The notes beneath the pieces were generated by a model. It did no database searches, had not been told where the DNA came from, and saw nothing but the letters and a program-made list of their open reading frames with translations. 64,000 nt of DNA from Treponema sp. (GTDB taxonomy: Bacteria; Spirochaetota; Spirochaetia; Treponematales; Treponemataceae). A program made the translations under genes and the position numbers. Within the stretch, counting starts at the first letter, position 1. Every line of letters starts with the position of its first letter. The stretch spans positions 1-64,000 of the forward strand of contig JAEEVR010000008.1 in assembly GCA_016290995.1 (NCBI GenBank), read 5' to 3'. Shown in pieces: positions 1-9,460 of this stretch.

Positions 1-2
1 CC

Positions 3-1961
3 AAGCGCGGCGTCGTCGCGGCCCAAGCCTCCTTTAGTTTGGAACCCCTAAAAGATTCTCTTAAGCTTTACAGCGACGACTGGGAACTAAAGCTTTCTTC
101 CGACAAAAAGACGCTTACCCTTGACAGCCCGATTTGGGTCGCGGGAATTGGAGCCCAGTCAGACACTGGAACGCCAAGCGCGGCCGGCCCGGGAACAAAG
201 TTCCATCCTTACGACTCAATCGAACACGCTTGCAGCGCTATAACCGACTCAAGCGTGGAATACACGATTTATGTTGACGGAACGCTCTCCGGAAATCAAA
301 AGATTCCCGGCGACGCAAGCGCCAAAAGCCTAACCATTTGCGGAGCGTCGCCGCTTCCAACGACAGGCGCCGACGCTGGAATTCCGAAGGACAAAATTGA
401 CGCGGGCGGAACAATGGACGGGGATTTTTTGGGCAATCAAAGCGCCTTGAAGATTGCAACGACGGTTCCTGTGACAATAAAAAATTTAATGGTTACAGGC
501 GGAAGCTCAACTGAGCAAGGCGGCGGAATAGATCTGGCTGTGGTGGAATCCGCCCTTACGCTTTCTAGCGGAGCTTATGTGACAAAAAACAAAAGCAAGC
601 GCAATGGCGGCGGCGTTTTTGCTTGCAAGAATAGCAGTTTGACTATTGAGGACGGCGCCGTTATAAAAGGGAACAAAGCCATCAATACAAGCAGTAACAC
701 AGCTTCGTGCTGTGGCGGCGGCGTTCATATGTATGAAGAATCCACTCTTACTATGACCGGCGGAACTATTTGCGAAAACAGCGCGGCAACAGGGGGCGGC
801 GGCGGCGGCGTTTATTGCGATAAAGACGTTAACTTTACAATGTCCGGCGGAAAAATATGCGCAAACAGCGCGCTTCAAGGCTCAAAAGAAGACGCCGGTA
901 GAGGCGGCGGCGTTTATTGCTATTGCTCTAATTTTACTATGACGGGCGGCGTTATAGGCGACGATTCCACAAACGCAGCCGCCACTTCCACAACAGACTG
1001 TTCAAATTACGTGGATTGCGTAATCTCAGCGGACAACCAAGCCGGCGGCGGCATATATTATAATAGCACAGACGATACAAAAGAGATGAAGCTTTTGGGC
1101 GGAACCATAGCCAGAAACTATTCCTCTAACAATGGCGGCGGCGTTTGTGTCAAAGCAGGAAAGGCCACAATAAAGAACACCATTTCCTATAACCGCGCGG
1201 CTGACAAAGGCGGCGCCTTGTACGCTTTTAGCGGATCGGTATGTTCGCTTGGCGGAGACGCTTATGTCCCTTGCGGCGACGGCTCAAACGACGTGTACTT
1301 GTCTGATAAGACTTGCAATTTAAAGCTGGCAAGCCCGCTTGCCAAGCACAAGGCCGCGGACGCTCAGCATGTCGCCTTGTCGTTGCTAACCGGCGGCTCT
1401 AATTGCTTCTCTCACGGCGACACAGTCGTCGCCACTGACCCGGAACGCGTTCTTAGCGACGCCGACTATAAATGCTTTAAGCTTGCGCCCTCGCACGAAG
1501 CCGGCGGCCTGGACTTGACCCTTTCTTTCGACAACAAAAGCATAAAGCTTGACAAGCCGATTTACGTTAAGCAGGGCGGTTCTGCAGACGCTGACGGAAC
1601 GCGAGCCAAGCCCTTTGGCAGCATAGAGGCCGCCTGCGCCGCAATGACCAATGCGACTAAAGACTACACAATCTTGGTTCTTGGAACTCTGGAAGGCGCG
1701 CAGACAATTCCGAATGATGTAACCGCAAACTCCATAACCATTATGGGCGCCAACGGCCTTTACCCAGCGGATCACGCTACAAACCCGGGGGAGCCGATTG
1801 ACGCGCTGGACGGGAAAGGTTGTCATGAGCCAGTCCTTTACACCGAGTGTTCTTGCTCTGTCATTTTAGGAAACATCAAGATAACTGGGGCAAATCATGG
1901 GGCCAATGGCGGCGCGTATCTAGAAAAAATGGCGACCTTTACATACAAGAAGGAACTTTAA
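3..1961 (+). CDS. Beta-helix surface protein, 5'-truncated by the window edge and frame-broken at its 3' end
   Basis: The reading frame is open to the left edge, so the true start lies outside the window. The product is rich in GGGV/GGGI turns followed by short strand motifs such as FTMTGG and LTMTGGTICENS, the pattern of right-handed parallel beta-helix repeats seen in polymorphic outer-membrane and adhesin-like proteins. Two copies of a module of about 110 residues (near 60-420 and 1510-1830) share a PI-V, GTRAKPFGSIEAAC-type and DYTI-V-GTL core, so the protein is built of repeated module plus helix units. The frame stops at 1961, but the matching continuation (GGDLYIQ-like helix sequence) is in another frame from about 1922. 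The likely location is the outer membrane or surface; the function is unknown. Whether this is a pseudogene, a phase-variable gene or a sequence error cannot be decided here. Confidence 0.7.
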   Translation, partial: KRGVVAAQASFSLEPLKDSLKLYSDDWELKLSSDKKTLTLDSPIWVAGIGAQSDTGTPSAAGPGTKFHPYDSIEHACSAITDSSVEYTIYVDGTLSGNQKIPGDASAKSLTICGASPLPTTGADAGIPKDKIDAGGTMDGDFLGNQSALKIATTVPVTIKNLMVTGGSSTEQGGGIDLAVVESALTLSSGAYVTKNKSKRNGGGVFACKNSSLTIEDGAVIKGNKAINTSSNTASCCGGGVHMYEESTLTMTGGTICENSAATGGGGGGVYCDKDVNFTMSGGKICANSALQGSKEDAGRGGGVYCYCSNFTMTGGVIGDDSTNAAATSTTDCSNYVDCVISADNQAGGGIYYNSTDDTKEMKLLGGTIARNYSSNNGGGVCVKAGKATIKNTISYNRAADKGGALYAFSGSVCSLGGDAYVPCGDGSNDVYLSDKTCNLKLASPLAKHKAADAQHVALSLLTGGSNCFSHGDTVVATDPERVLSDADYKCFKLAPSHEAGGLDLTLSFDNKSIKLDKPIYVKQGGSADADGTRAKPFGSIEAACAAMTNATKDYTILVLGTLEGAQTIPNDVTANSITIMGANGLYPADHATNPGEPIDALDGKGCHEPVLYTECSCSVILGNIKITGANHGANGGAYLEKMATFTYKKEL

Positions 1962-4015
1962 TTACAAGAAACACCGCTAAGCAGGGAGCCGGCGTTTTTG
2001 TAAGCTATTGCAACTTGTATATGTCCGGAGGACAGATAACAAGCAATGAATCGACTAACTCTGGTGGCACTTATAGCGGCGGAATATGCTCGATTGCCGA
2101 CACCAGCCACAACTACGGCGCATTTATCTACGGCACGGCTGTCATAGGTGGCGTCAACAAAGAGCATCCGGCTTGTCCAACATCCACAACTACTAAGGAT
2201 GATGTGCTTAATAACGGCGGAAATTGGTGCGCCAACCAGAGAGGCGGCGGTGTAGGGTGTTTTGATGCAAATCTGTATCTGGGCTATAAGTCCGCAAAAA
2301 CCGACGGAACACCAAACGAAGAGGCTCCCTGGACCGGAGGAATTTATGGAAACTATGTTGGCGGCGAGGGCGGCGGAGTTTATGTTAGAGGAAAAATGTA
2401 CATGAACTCCGGCGAAATCGCATATAATTACACCAAGAGTAACGGCGGTGGAATTGGCCTCGTAGCCTCTTCTTCTTCGCAATCTTATGGAATTATGAGC
2501 GGCGGAAAAATCCACCACAATTCCTCTGTTTGCGGAGGCGGCGTATATGTTGCCGGCTCTGTTGACGCTAAATTTGAGATGACAGGCGGAGAAATTTCAG
2601 AAAACAAGGCCACCTCAACAAGCGGCGGCGGCATTTACTGCGGCGGAACTGTCAATGTGGGAGGAACGGCAGTAATAAAAGGAAACAGCGCCAACAGATA
2701 TGGCGGCGGCGCCTTTATTGAGTACGGAAAAACATTCACATTTGAAGGCGGTACAATTGGCGGAAGCCTGGCTGCGGACGCTAACTCTGCGGAACAAGGC
2801 GGCGGAATCTATGTTTCGGGCGCTCTTTCAATGACAGACGGCGTTATAAGCGGAAACACCGTAACCGAACATGGCGGCGGACTTTATGCTACAGGAACAA
2901 CAGAGCTTTCAGGCGGAATAATCGAATCAAATTCCGCGTCGGGAATGGGCGGCGGAATCTTTATGAACAACGGAGATTTGATTCTTGGCGGCTCAATCAC
3001 TGTTCCAATTGGAAGCGACAAAAAGAATGACCTTTATCTTTCTTCAGGAAAAACGATTGAACTTTCAACGCCGCTTACTAGCAGCAATGTCGCGACAATC
3101 ACTCCTGCGGAGTATGCGGACGGAACTCCGATTCTTTCTCTTGCGGTACCGTCTTCCACAACGATTGCAGATGAGCGGGCAAAATTCAGCATAAAGCAGC
3201 AGTCAGAGCAGATTCACATATTTGACATTTCAAATGAGGGGTACCTCACGAACATAGTTTTCTCTTTCGATAATACATTCCCGAACGGAACAGTTTACGG
3301 AACTGAAATTCACGAGGATAAACCGTATGTCGTAATCAAATACAGCTATCTTAACTATGATAATCTGCAACTGGATGTCACAAATCCGTATGCCGATATT
3401 GGCTGGAATATGGAATTCAAGCTTGACGGCACGGTAACCGGCATACCTTTTGCAACAGACCTTTCAGACGGCTACCACACATTAAGCGCGACACTTACAA
3501 AGGGAATCGACAGCGTGACGGCAACAACAAGAGTTCATGCAATGATAAAGCCGGTAACGGTAACGGTGCCTAGCGTGACAAGTTTCCAGACAAGGGATCA
3601 AGGTGTCAGACTTTTCCTCTCAGTGGAAATGTACATCCAAGCAAAAAATGACGGCAACGACACTGAACGGCAGACAATTAAAGCATGGGCTGAAACCAGC
3701 GACAATAGTGGTTCTCTTTATAAAACTCTTACAACTAATTCAAATAGTAATTCTGTTAATCTTACAGCTCCAGACAGTACATTCTACTTTTATACATCTC
3801 TTGCAGACGATACCAGTGATGGTAATGTTTCGTGCGGAAAAGTAAACAAAAACTGGAGTTATACAACAAAAACTTTGGCTCAATTAAAAGCAGGTATGAA
3901 TTCCAGCTATGCCTATAGTTTTGACTCTCAAGCGGTCAACTCCAGCGGAAATCTTTGTAACGACAGCGGCAGACGGTCGCACTACTGGTTTACCGTAACA
4001 TTGAACGACGACTAA
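1922..4015 (+). pseudogene. Continuation of the beta-helix surface protein in a shifted frame
   Basis: From about 1922 the frame carries on the same GGG-rich beta-helix pattern (KNGDLYIQEG, GGGIYCGGTVNVGG and so on) that the upstream frame loses. One extra A in the A6 run at 1924-1929 would join the two parts into Glu-Lys-Asn-Gly without a break. The helix ends near 3010. After that come non-helix domains with a different feel: an Ig-like stretch (TNIVFSFDNTFPNGTVYG) and a region with STFYFY. No plausible independent start or signal peptide is present: the first ATG of this frame at 1847 reads a nonsense overlap of the upstream gene. Sequence from about 3600 is visibly more AT-rich than the GGC-rich helix part, which suggests a different origin. 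The frame ends at TAA 4013-4015. Confidence 0.6.
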
Positions 4016-4275
4016 CAATTGCACGGCTGGTATGGACTTGATGTTAACGAGGGTCCATGTACAGAACAAACATTTCATTTGACAGCAGAAAATCCTTATG
4101 CCGAATACGATGAAATAAGGTCGTTTACACATAGATATGATAATTGCGCTTCTAGTTCAAAAGATGGAAAATACGCTTTTAATTATTATTGGAACACTCC
4201 ATCTGATAAAAATTATGTTTGGCTTACAGATAAATCAAGTACTTTTTATTTTTATGCTGGTGACTGTTATAGCAG
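4016..4275 (+). pseudogene. In-frame remnant after a stop codon, related to the preceding STFYFY region
   Basis: Reading continues in the same frame beyond the TAA at 4013-4015 with about 85 residues that look like real protein (HGWYGLDVNEGP, DKNYVWLTDKSSTFYFYAG). The STFYFY motif repeats the one in the preceding fragment near 3778, so this looks like a second copy of the same domain cut off by a nonsense codon, or a remnant of a neighbouring paralogue. The stretch is AT-rich. There is no start codon with a ribosome binding site. It runs into low-complexity Arg-rich nonsense after about 4275. Confidence 0.45.
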
Positions 4276-4598
4276 CTGGTACCGGAGGAGATTACGCCGG
4301 CGTCGGCGGACTTGTGGGCAGGGCTTGCGGCACTGTCACTAACTGCACTTTCAGCGGAACAGTCGAAGGATCGAGCCAGCGAGGCGTTGGCGGAATAGTA
4401 GGATATGTTCAATATGGCTCAATCACTGGCAATACGATTGCCGCAAGCGCTACGATAAAATACACAGGAAATGACACAAGCGCCGGTATTGGTCCGATTG
4501 TTGGAAAGGGCGACGCTTCCGGCAACACGGTTGATCTCGGCGCGACTATTGATGGCGGCGACGTTCTTACGCCTAATTCGGTTGGGTATGAGCCGTAG
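4271..4598 (+). pseudogene. GLUG-repeat surface protein fragment (3' end)
   Basis: From about 4271 a frame different from the preceding remnant encodes GLUG-type repeats: GGDYAGVGGLVGRACGTV followed by GGIVGYVQYGSITGN, then about 50 more residues to a TAG at 4596-4598. GLUG motifs occur in secreted and surface proteins such as IgA-protease-like and adhesin proteins. No start or signal peptide belongs to this piece. An ATG at 4137 is in frame but reads the AT-rich upstream remnant out of frame. Base composition changes abruptly at the junction, from AT-rich to GC-rich, which suggests a recombination joint between two surface-protein genes. Confidence 0.55.
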
Positions 4599-4611
4599 CG
4601 CGCAGTAGCGC

Positions 4612-5505
4612 TTAGTTTGCGGGGGCGGGCTGGGCGACGATTTCCTTGACTTGGTCTTCTGTCATGCCCAGCGACTTTGCGATTATGTCTATTGACACGC
4701 CGTTGGCGTAAAAACTGCGCGCGTCTTCCACGGCTTTTTGCTCGCGGGCCACTTCCTCATGAACTTTGATGTCCGTGTCATAGTCATATTCGCCTACAAA
4801 CATATTTCTTACCTCCGTGGCCTTGCGTGAAAGATAGTCAACAAGGATACCTTTGGAAATCGCCTCGCTTATCGCCTTGTCGTAGCAGTCTATCAGCTCA
4901 TCGTCGGGCGGGAATGTTCCGAGTTCCAATCGGTGGCGGGCAACGATTTCCATAAACTCGCAGTATTGCCTCATTATAGCACAGTTTTTAACGACTGACA
5001 AGTTTTTGCGCCCTTCGCCGCCGATGTTTGCGAACTTAACTTTCACTTCGCAAGCCGGATCTTCTTGCGGCTCGATAAAAGCGTCCGACAGGCGCATCGT
5101 TCGCTCGTGTTCTTCTTTTTGCTTGCGGTCACCGTTGTAAAAGACGTAAAATTCCGGCGTGGGAATTTTGTACAGCGGCTCGCGATATCGAAATCTTGCG
5201 GGAACGATTCCGTAGAGCAGGTGAACGTAATACTCCAGACATCTAAGCGGCATGTTCTCGTTGGGGGTTGATTGATGCTCGATAAGGACGAAAAGACGTC
5301 CATTGACCAACACGCTGATGTCAGTGTCAAATGTCTTGTAAAGCGACTGCGGAATTCGTTTTCGTTCAAGCTTTGTGCTTTCCAATCTGAGATTTGTCCC
5401 ATGAATCGCATTGTAGAGCGACAGGAAATTTTTCTTTCCGACCTTTTCATCGTCGCAGAATAGGTCGGCGAACACGCCGGATTTGATTTCTTTATTTGCT
5501 TTCAT
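4612..5505 (-). CDS. Rpn family recombination-promoting nuclease / putative transposase
   Basis: The 297-residue product matches the Rpn/YhgA-like PD-(D/E)XK nuclease family, which is often multicopy and is annotated as putative transposase in treponemes. The core is visible: FDTDISVLVNGRLFVLIEHQ gives Asp62 and then Glu76-His-Gln78, the D...ExQ active-site pattern. A C-terminal region with DIIAKSLGMTEDQVKEIV resembles a small helix-turn-helix-like tail found in these proteins. Family members nick or cut DNA and raise RecA-independent recombination; whether this one transposes is unknown. The start is the ATG at 5505 with an AGAGGT ribosome binding site. It faces the broken surface-protein genes tail to tail, 13 nt away. 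No inverted repeats were seen around it. Confidence 0.8.
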   Translation of the reverse strand: MKANKEIKSGVFADLFCDDEKVGKKNFLSLYNAIHGTNLRLESTKLERKRIPQSLYKTFDTDISVLVNGRLFVLIEHQSTPNENMPLRCLEYYVHLLYGIVPARFRYREPLYKIPTPEFYVFYNGDRKQKEEHERTMRLSDAFIEPQEDPACEVKVKFANIGGEGRKNLSVVKNCAIMRQYCEFMEIVARHRLELGTFPPDDELIDCYDKAISEAISKGILVDYLSRKATEVRNMFVGEYDYDTDIKVHEEVAREQKAVEDARSFYANGVSIDIIAKSLGMTEDQVKEIVAQPAPAN

Positions 5506-5585
5506 AAATACCTCTACCTATAAGATATAAATAGTTGTCAAGAATTTCGTTTATTTTCCCAAAAATTCGTAAAAAAAATTCTCTC

Positions 5586-5614
5586 TTGCAAAAAAACAAG
5601 GCGTGTGCTATAAT
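5586..5614 (+). promoter_or_regulatory. Sigma-70-type promoter for the hexokinase-flagellar run
   Basis: TTGCAA at 5586-5591, a 17-nt spacer and a perfect TATAAT at 5609-5614. A TG one base upstream of the -10 makes it an extended -10 (TGCTATAAT). The predicted start is near 5621, leaving about 30 nt of leader before the hexokinase ATG at 5651. Confidence 0.75.
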
Positions 5615-5650
5615 CGATAAATAAACTAAAAATAAAATTTGGGGAATTGT

Positions 5651-6949
5651 ATGAGCCGCGAAGTTAGCGCTTTTTTGGGAAAGCATGGATTTGTTCAGAA
5701 TGTGGACGTTGACGATGTCGCCGACGCGATTTTATACGACATGGACCAGGGCCTTCACGGCAAAAAGGCCGACCAAGACATGATCCGCACTTGGACGCTT
5801 CCGCCGGAAAAAAAGCCCTGCAACAAGAGCGTGATCGTAATCGACGCGGGCGGAACAAACTTCCGTTCCTGCCTTGTCACTTTTGACGCGAATGGCGTTC
5901 CCTCCATCAGCGAAATGGAAAAGACAAAGATGCCCGGCGTTGAGCGCGAGCTTGGCAAAAAGGAATTCTTTGACCAAATAGCCCAAAACTTGGAGCACCT
6001 AAAGAACAAGGCCGACTGCATCGGCTTTTGCTTTTCTTATCCAATGGAAATAACAAGCGACGGCGACGGAATCCTGACCAGCTTTTCTAAAGAGGTCAAG
6101 GCGCCCGAAGTTGTCGGAAGCAAAATCGGCCAGTGCCTTAGCGACGCGCTTGTCTCAAAGGGCTGGAACAAGCCAAAAAGCGTGATGCTCCTTAACGACA
6201 CAGTCGCCGCCTTGCTTGCCGGAGCGGCCAATCCCGCCAGCGGCAACGTTTATTCAAGCTATGTCGGCTTTATCCTTGGAACCGGAATGAACGCCGCCTA
6301 CATTCAGCCCGCGCTTAGCGACGTAAAGGGCTTTGACAAGGCGGACGTAATCGACACAGAAGTCGGAAAGTTCTGCTCGATTCCCCGCAGCGACTTTGAC
6401 CGCGAATTTGACGCCACCAGCGCCAAGCCCGGCACCTTCTACTTGGAAAAATCTTGCTCCGGAGCCTACCTTGGACCGGTTTCTTACTACGCGCTTAAAA
6501 CAGCCGCCAAAGAGGGCTGGCTTAGCGAAAAGTTTTCCGCCGAATTTCTCAAGCTTCCTACGCTCACTTTAATAGAAATCGACGGCTTTTTGCACGCTCC
6601 CTACAAGGCGGGCAACACTGTCGGTGACCTTTTGGCAAAGTACGGCTCAAAAGACGACTATAATTTTGTCTTTGAAGTCCTTGACGCCGTCGTCAACCGT
6701 TCCGCCCGCTACGCCGCCGCGATTTTGGTGGCCAGCGTCCTTAAGACAGGGCAGGGGCACGACATGACGCGCCCGGTTTGCATCGTATGCAACGGCACCA
6801 CGTTCTACAAGACATACAGAACAAACGGCCGCATAAAGGCTTGCTTGGAAGAGTCGCTTACAAAAAAGCGCGGCCTTGCCTGGCACGCCGTTCAGGTTGA
6901 AAACGACATCACCTTGGGAGCGGCAATCGGAGGCTTGATCCGTGGCTAG
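5651..6949 (+). CDS. hxk: Hexokinase (eukaryotic-type family)
   Basis: Phosphorylates glucose or other hexoses with ATP at the entry of glycolysis; cytosolic. The 432-residue product has the actin-fold phosphate 1 motif VIVIDAGGTNFRSC (about 61-74), the sugar-binding FSYP (about 128-131), the catalytic-base motif LNDTVAALLAGA (Asp183) and the second phosphate motif GFILGTGMNAAYI (about 206-218), in the order and spacing of the hexokinase family rather than the bacterial ROK glucokinases. The ATG at 5651 is chosen over the in-frame TTG at 5639 because GGGGAA at 5641 sits at proper ribosome-binding distance. Its last 8 bases overlap flbB, so hexokinase and the flagellar genes are probably co-transcribed from the promoter at 5586-5614. 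Confidence 0.92.
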   Translation: MSREVSAFLGKHGFVQNVDVDDVADAILYDMDQGLHGKKADQDMIRTWTLPPEKKPCNKSVIVIDAGGTNFRSCLVTFDANGVPSISEMEKTKMPGVERELGKKEFFDQIAQNLEHLKNKADCIGFCFSYPMEITSDGDGILTSFSKEVKAPEVVGSKIGQCLSDALVSKGWNKPKSVMLLNDTVAALLAGAANPASGNVYSSYVGFILGTGMNAAYIQPALSDVKGFDKADVIDTEVGKFCSIPRSDFDREFDATSAKPGTFYLEKSCSGAYLGPVSYYALKTAAKEGWLSEKFSAEFLKLPTLTLIEIDGFLHAPYKAGNTVGDLLAKYGSKDDYNFVFEVLDAVVNRSARYAAAILVASVLKTGQGHDMTRPVCIVCNGTTFYKTYRTNGRIKACLEESLTKKRGLAWHAVQVENDITLGAAIGGLIRG

Positions 6950-7571
6950 AGGCAATTCGCTCGGAAAATCTATCGTTCTCTTGTTTTTAATCGTGATTTT
7001 GGTCCTTGGGGGCCTTTTGTGGTTTGATTTCCTTGGAGTCATCCGCGTAAAAAGCCTTTTTAACCCGATTTACAAGGCCTTGGGCTGGCAGCGCCAAACT
7101 TCCACAACGGCCACCTCAACCAAGCCCTTGACCGCGGACTTGGACCAAGACCGCTTGGACAAGCAGCGCGAAGCCCTGGACCTTTACCGCGAGGAATTGG
7201 AAAAGCGCGAGGCTGACACAGTCACTGTGGAAGAGTCAAACCAGCGCTTGGCCCAAGAAATTGCCGACCGCGAAAAAAACTTGGAAGAGCGAGAAAAAAC
7301 ATTTAACAATACGGTCAAAATGTTCGATGATAGAAACGTAAACATCGAGCAAATTGCCGCCAACCTAGAAGGCATGCAGCCGTTAAAGGCCGTCGATATT
7401 CTTGTAGCAATGGATGACCAGCTGGCCATCGATGTGCTAAGGAAAGTCACCGAACGAGCCCAGAATAACGGAGTTGCCTCAATGGTTCCTTACTGGTTGT
7501 CTTTGATGCCGGCCGACAGGGCCGCGACGCTTCAGCGAAAGATGACGGTAAAGCCAACTTCAATCGACTAG
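6942..7571 (+). CDS. flbB: FlbB, spirochete periplasmic flagellar collar protein
   Basis: One N-terminal membrane segment (about residues 10-30, LFLIVILVLGGLLWF) is followed by a long charged coiled coil (about 65-130, with RDKQREALDL-type heptads) and a C-terminal MotE/MgtE-N-like helical domain with LEGMQPLKAVDILVAMD. This matches spirochete FlbB, which builds the collar around the periplasmic flagellar motor. The start is a GTG at 6942 inside the end of the hexokinase gene. Next come fliK, flgD and flgE, the same order as flbB-flbC-flgD-flgE in Borrelia and other treponemes, which supports the call strongly. Length 209 residues. Confidence 0.85.
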   Translation: MARGNSLGKSIVLLFLIVILVLGGLLWFDFLGVIRVKSLFNPIYKALGWQRQTSTTATSTKPLTADLDQDRLDKQREALDLYREELEKREADTVTVEESNQRLAQEIADREKNLEEREKTFNNTVKMFDDRNVNIEQIAANLEGMQPLKAVDILVAMDDQLAIDVLRKVTERAQNNGVASMVPYWLSLMPADRAATLQRKMTVKPTSID

Positions 7572-7609
7572 CGGCGATTTTTGCCTTCGGTGTTTGCTGG
7601 AGGTAAAAA

Positions 7610-8977
7610 TTGCAAACTATTGTTTGCCAGACAGACCAAGCTTTCTCTCCTGAATTAGCTCCACAGCCTCAAAGCCTTCAAAGGACTCGCCAAGACGACG
7701 CTCCCCGCGAAAGCGACTTTCTTTCTATGTTGAACCAAAGCCTGCGCGAGCGCGAGGAAGAGCCGACGGATTCGGCGGAACCTGTTAAGGAAGCGGAACC
7801 GGCAAAAGCGGCCCAAGAAGAGCCTCAGACGGCCAAGGCCGAAGATGCCCAGAAAAGTGTTCAGGAAAGCGGCAACGAAAAAGGCCGCGATGAAAGAATC
7901 GAGAAAACGGCCAAAAAAGAGGAGCCGGCGAAAGTCGACGCTTTTATTCAGGGCGCCCTTGTCGCAAGGGAGCAAAAAAAGCCCGAGGTAAAAGCCGAAG
8001 CCAAAACCGAATCTAATTCTAAAGTCGAACAAAAGTCTGGCCAAAAAAAGATTGATCCCAAGCAGTTGGAATTCCTAAGGCAGATCTCGCAAAAGGCTTC
8101 TGAAAAAGAAAGCCAGGGTCTTGAGGATTTTGCCAAGCAAAGCCAGGAAGGCGCGAAGAACGCGGCGGAACTTTCGTTTCCGGCGGAGTCTTTGCTTGCC
8201 GGACAAAAGGTTGTCCGGGACGCGCCCGACTTTACTTACGCCCAAGAAGACGGCGCCCAATCAAAAGAGGCGGCCGGCTCTAAAGTTTCTGAGCTTAAGA
8301 AGAATTCCAAAAAGCCTGTAATACAAGTCACTGATTTAAGGACAAAGGTTGAGGCCGCCGTCCAAAAGGAAGGCGCCAAGGACATAAAGAAAAACTTTGT
8401 GACCACCGTTAAGCAAACCGAAAAGGGCGCCGTCCAGATGACGCTTGACCTTAACGCCCAGGCGCAAAAGAACATTTTGTCACTTGACAGCCAAAGCGCG
8501 GCCAGCGACGGTTCAACTTTCCAAGCGATGCTCAAGAACCAAATCACGCAGAACGCCGGCGACTTTGTAAAGGCCGCCAACATTGTTTTGCGCGACAACG
8601 ACCAGGGCCAAATCAATTTGATTTTGCATCCCGAGGAGTTGGGCAACGTAAAGATCAGCATGGAAGTTCACGGAAAGGAAATCGTGGGACACATTACGGT
8701 TTCTAGCCGCGAGGCTATGGAAGCTTTTGGACAGAGCGCCGACGCGCTTAAGAATTCTTTCTTGCAGAGCGGCTTTGAGAACGCCAAGTTTGACGTCAGC
8801 TTTGCCGGAAGCCAGATGCAGTTCGCGCAAGACAACGCTTCCGGCCAGAACGACGACGGACGCGCCCAGCAGGGAAGAAAAATTTACGGAGATTTTACGC
8901 AAGAAAGTCTAACATCGGTTTCCGAAATATCCGATAATTTCATTGACGACGATGTTTCGGTTAACATCGTTGCGTAA
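7610..8977 (+). CDS. fliK: FliK (FlbC/Tap1-type) flagellar hook-length control protein
   Basis: The first two thirds (about residues 1-270) are low-complexity, rich in Glu, Lys, Ala and Gln, as in the ruler part of hook-length proteins. The C-terminal part (about 300-420) carries the Flg_hook domain with the hallmark ILHPEELGNVKISMEVHG and the following MEAFGQSADALKNSFLQSG. The start is a TTG at 7610, supported by TGGAGGT just upstream. It is the third gene of the operon, between flbB and flgD. FliK measures hook length and switches export from hook to filament substrates. Only the C-terminal domain is strongly conserved; the variable part is expected to diverge. Confidence 0.88.
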   Translation: MQTIVCQTDQAFSPELAPQPQSLQRTRQDDAPRESDFLSMLNQSLREREEEPTDSAEPVKEAEPAKAAQEEPQTAKAEDAQKSVQESGNEKGRDERIEKTAKKEEPAKVDAFIQGALVAREQKKPEVKAEAKTESNSKVEQKSGQKKIDPKQLEFLRQISQKASEKESQGLEDFAKQSQEGAKNAAELSFPAESLLAGQKVVRDAPDFTYAQEDGAQSKEAAGSKVSELKKNSKKPVIQVTDLRTKVEAAVQKEGAKDIKKNFVTTVKQTEKGAVQMTLDLNAQAQKNILSLDSQSAASDGSTFQAMLKNQITQNAGDFVKAANIVLRDNDQGQINLILHPEELGNVKISMEVHGKEIVGHITVSSREAMEAFGQSADALKNSFLQSGFENAKFDVSFAGSQMQFAQDNASGQNDDGRAQQGRKIYGDFTQESLTSVSEISDNFIDDDVSVNIVA

Positions 8978-8995
8978 ATATAGCAGAGGTGAGCG

Positions 8996-9436
8996 ATGGA
9001 TTTTAGCGCTACATTGAGTCCTTCCGAAAAGATGCAGACAAATCTTGAGGTGGATCGATTCAACAAGACATTGACTGTGAATGGACGCAAGGCCAGTCAG
9101 GAATTGGGCAAGGATGATTTTCTTAAGCTTTTGATGGCGCAGATGACGCATCAAGATCCGACTGAACCCATGGACAACAGCCAGTTCATCGCTCAGATGG
9201 CGCAGTTCACTTCGCTTGAGCAAATGTACAACGTGGCCAACGGCTTTAACAAGATGGCGCAGATGATGCAGTCCAGCGAAGCCGCCGGAACTTTGGGAAA
9301 GGTTGTCGACCTTGACGTTGAGGGCGAGAAAGTCACCGGCGTTGTCGAAGGCTTCACTCGCGGCGAAAATCCGCAGATTCAGGTGAACGGAAATTTCTAC
9401 AATATGGATTACGTTCGCGCCGTATACAGCAATTAA
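8996..9436 (+). CDS. flgD: FlgD, flagellar hook capping/assembly protein
   Basis: A short FlgD of 146 residues with the diagnostic segment KDDFLKLLMAQMTHQDPTEP and then MDNSQFIAQMAQFTSLEQ. It sits at the tip of the growing hook and helps FlgE subunits polymerise in the periplasm. The beta-domain seen in larger FlgD proteins is reduced to a small tail (about 95-146), as is common in spirochetes. The ribosome binding site GAGGTGAGCG precedes the ATG. It is 18 nt after fliK and 24 nt before flgE, in one operon. Confidence 0.92.
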   Translation: MDFSATLSPSEKMQTNLEVDRFNKTLTVNGRKASQELGKDDFLKLLMAQMTHQDPTEPMDNSQFIAQMAQFTSLEQMYNVANGFNKMAQMMQSSEAAGTLGKVVDLDVEGEKVTGVVEGFTRGENPQIQVNGNFYNMDYVRAVYSN

Positions 9437-9460
9437 AAAGGATATAAGAGGTATAGCGAT

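Noticed and set aside
600-3000. GGCGGCGGC runs as phase-variation repeats
   Set aside because: They encode Gly-Gly-Gly turns of the beta-helix and are in units of three, so length changes would not shift the frame.
4137-4270. Hydrophobic N-terminus in front of the GLUG fragment that could look like membrane segments
   Set aside because: It is an out-of-frame reading of the AT-rich remnant; Ile/Leu codons come from A/T content, and there is no ribosome binding site.
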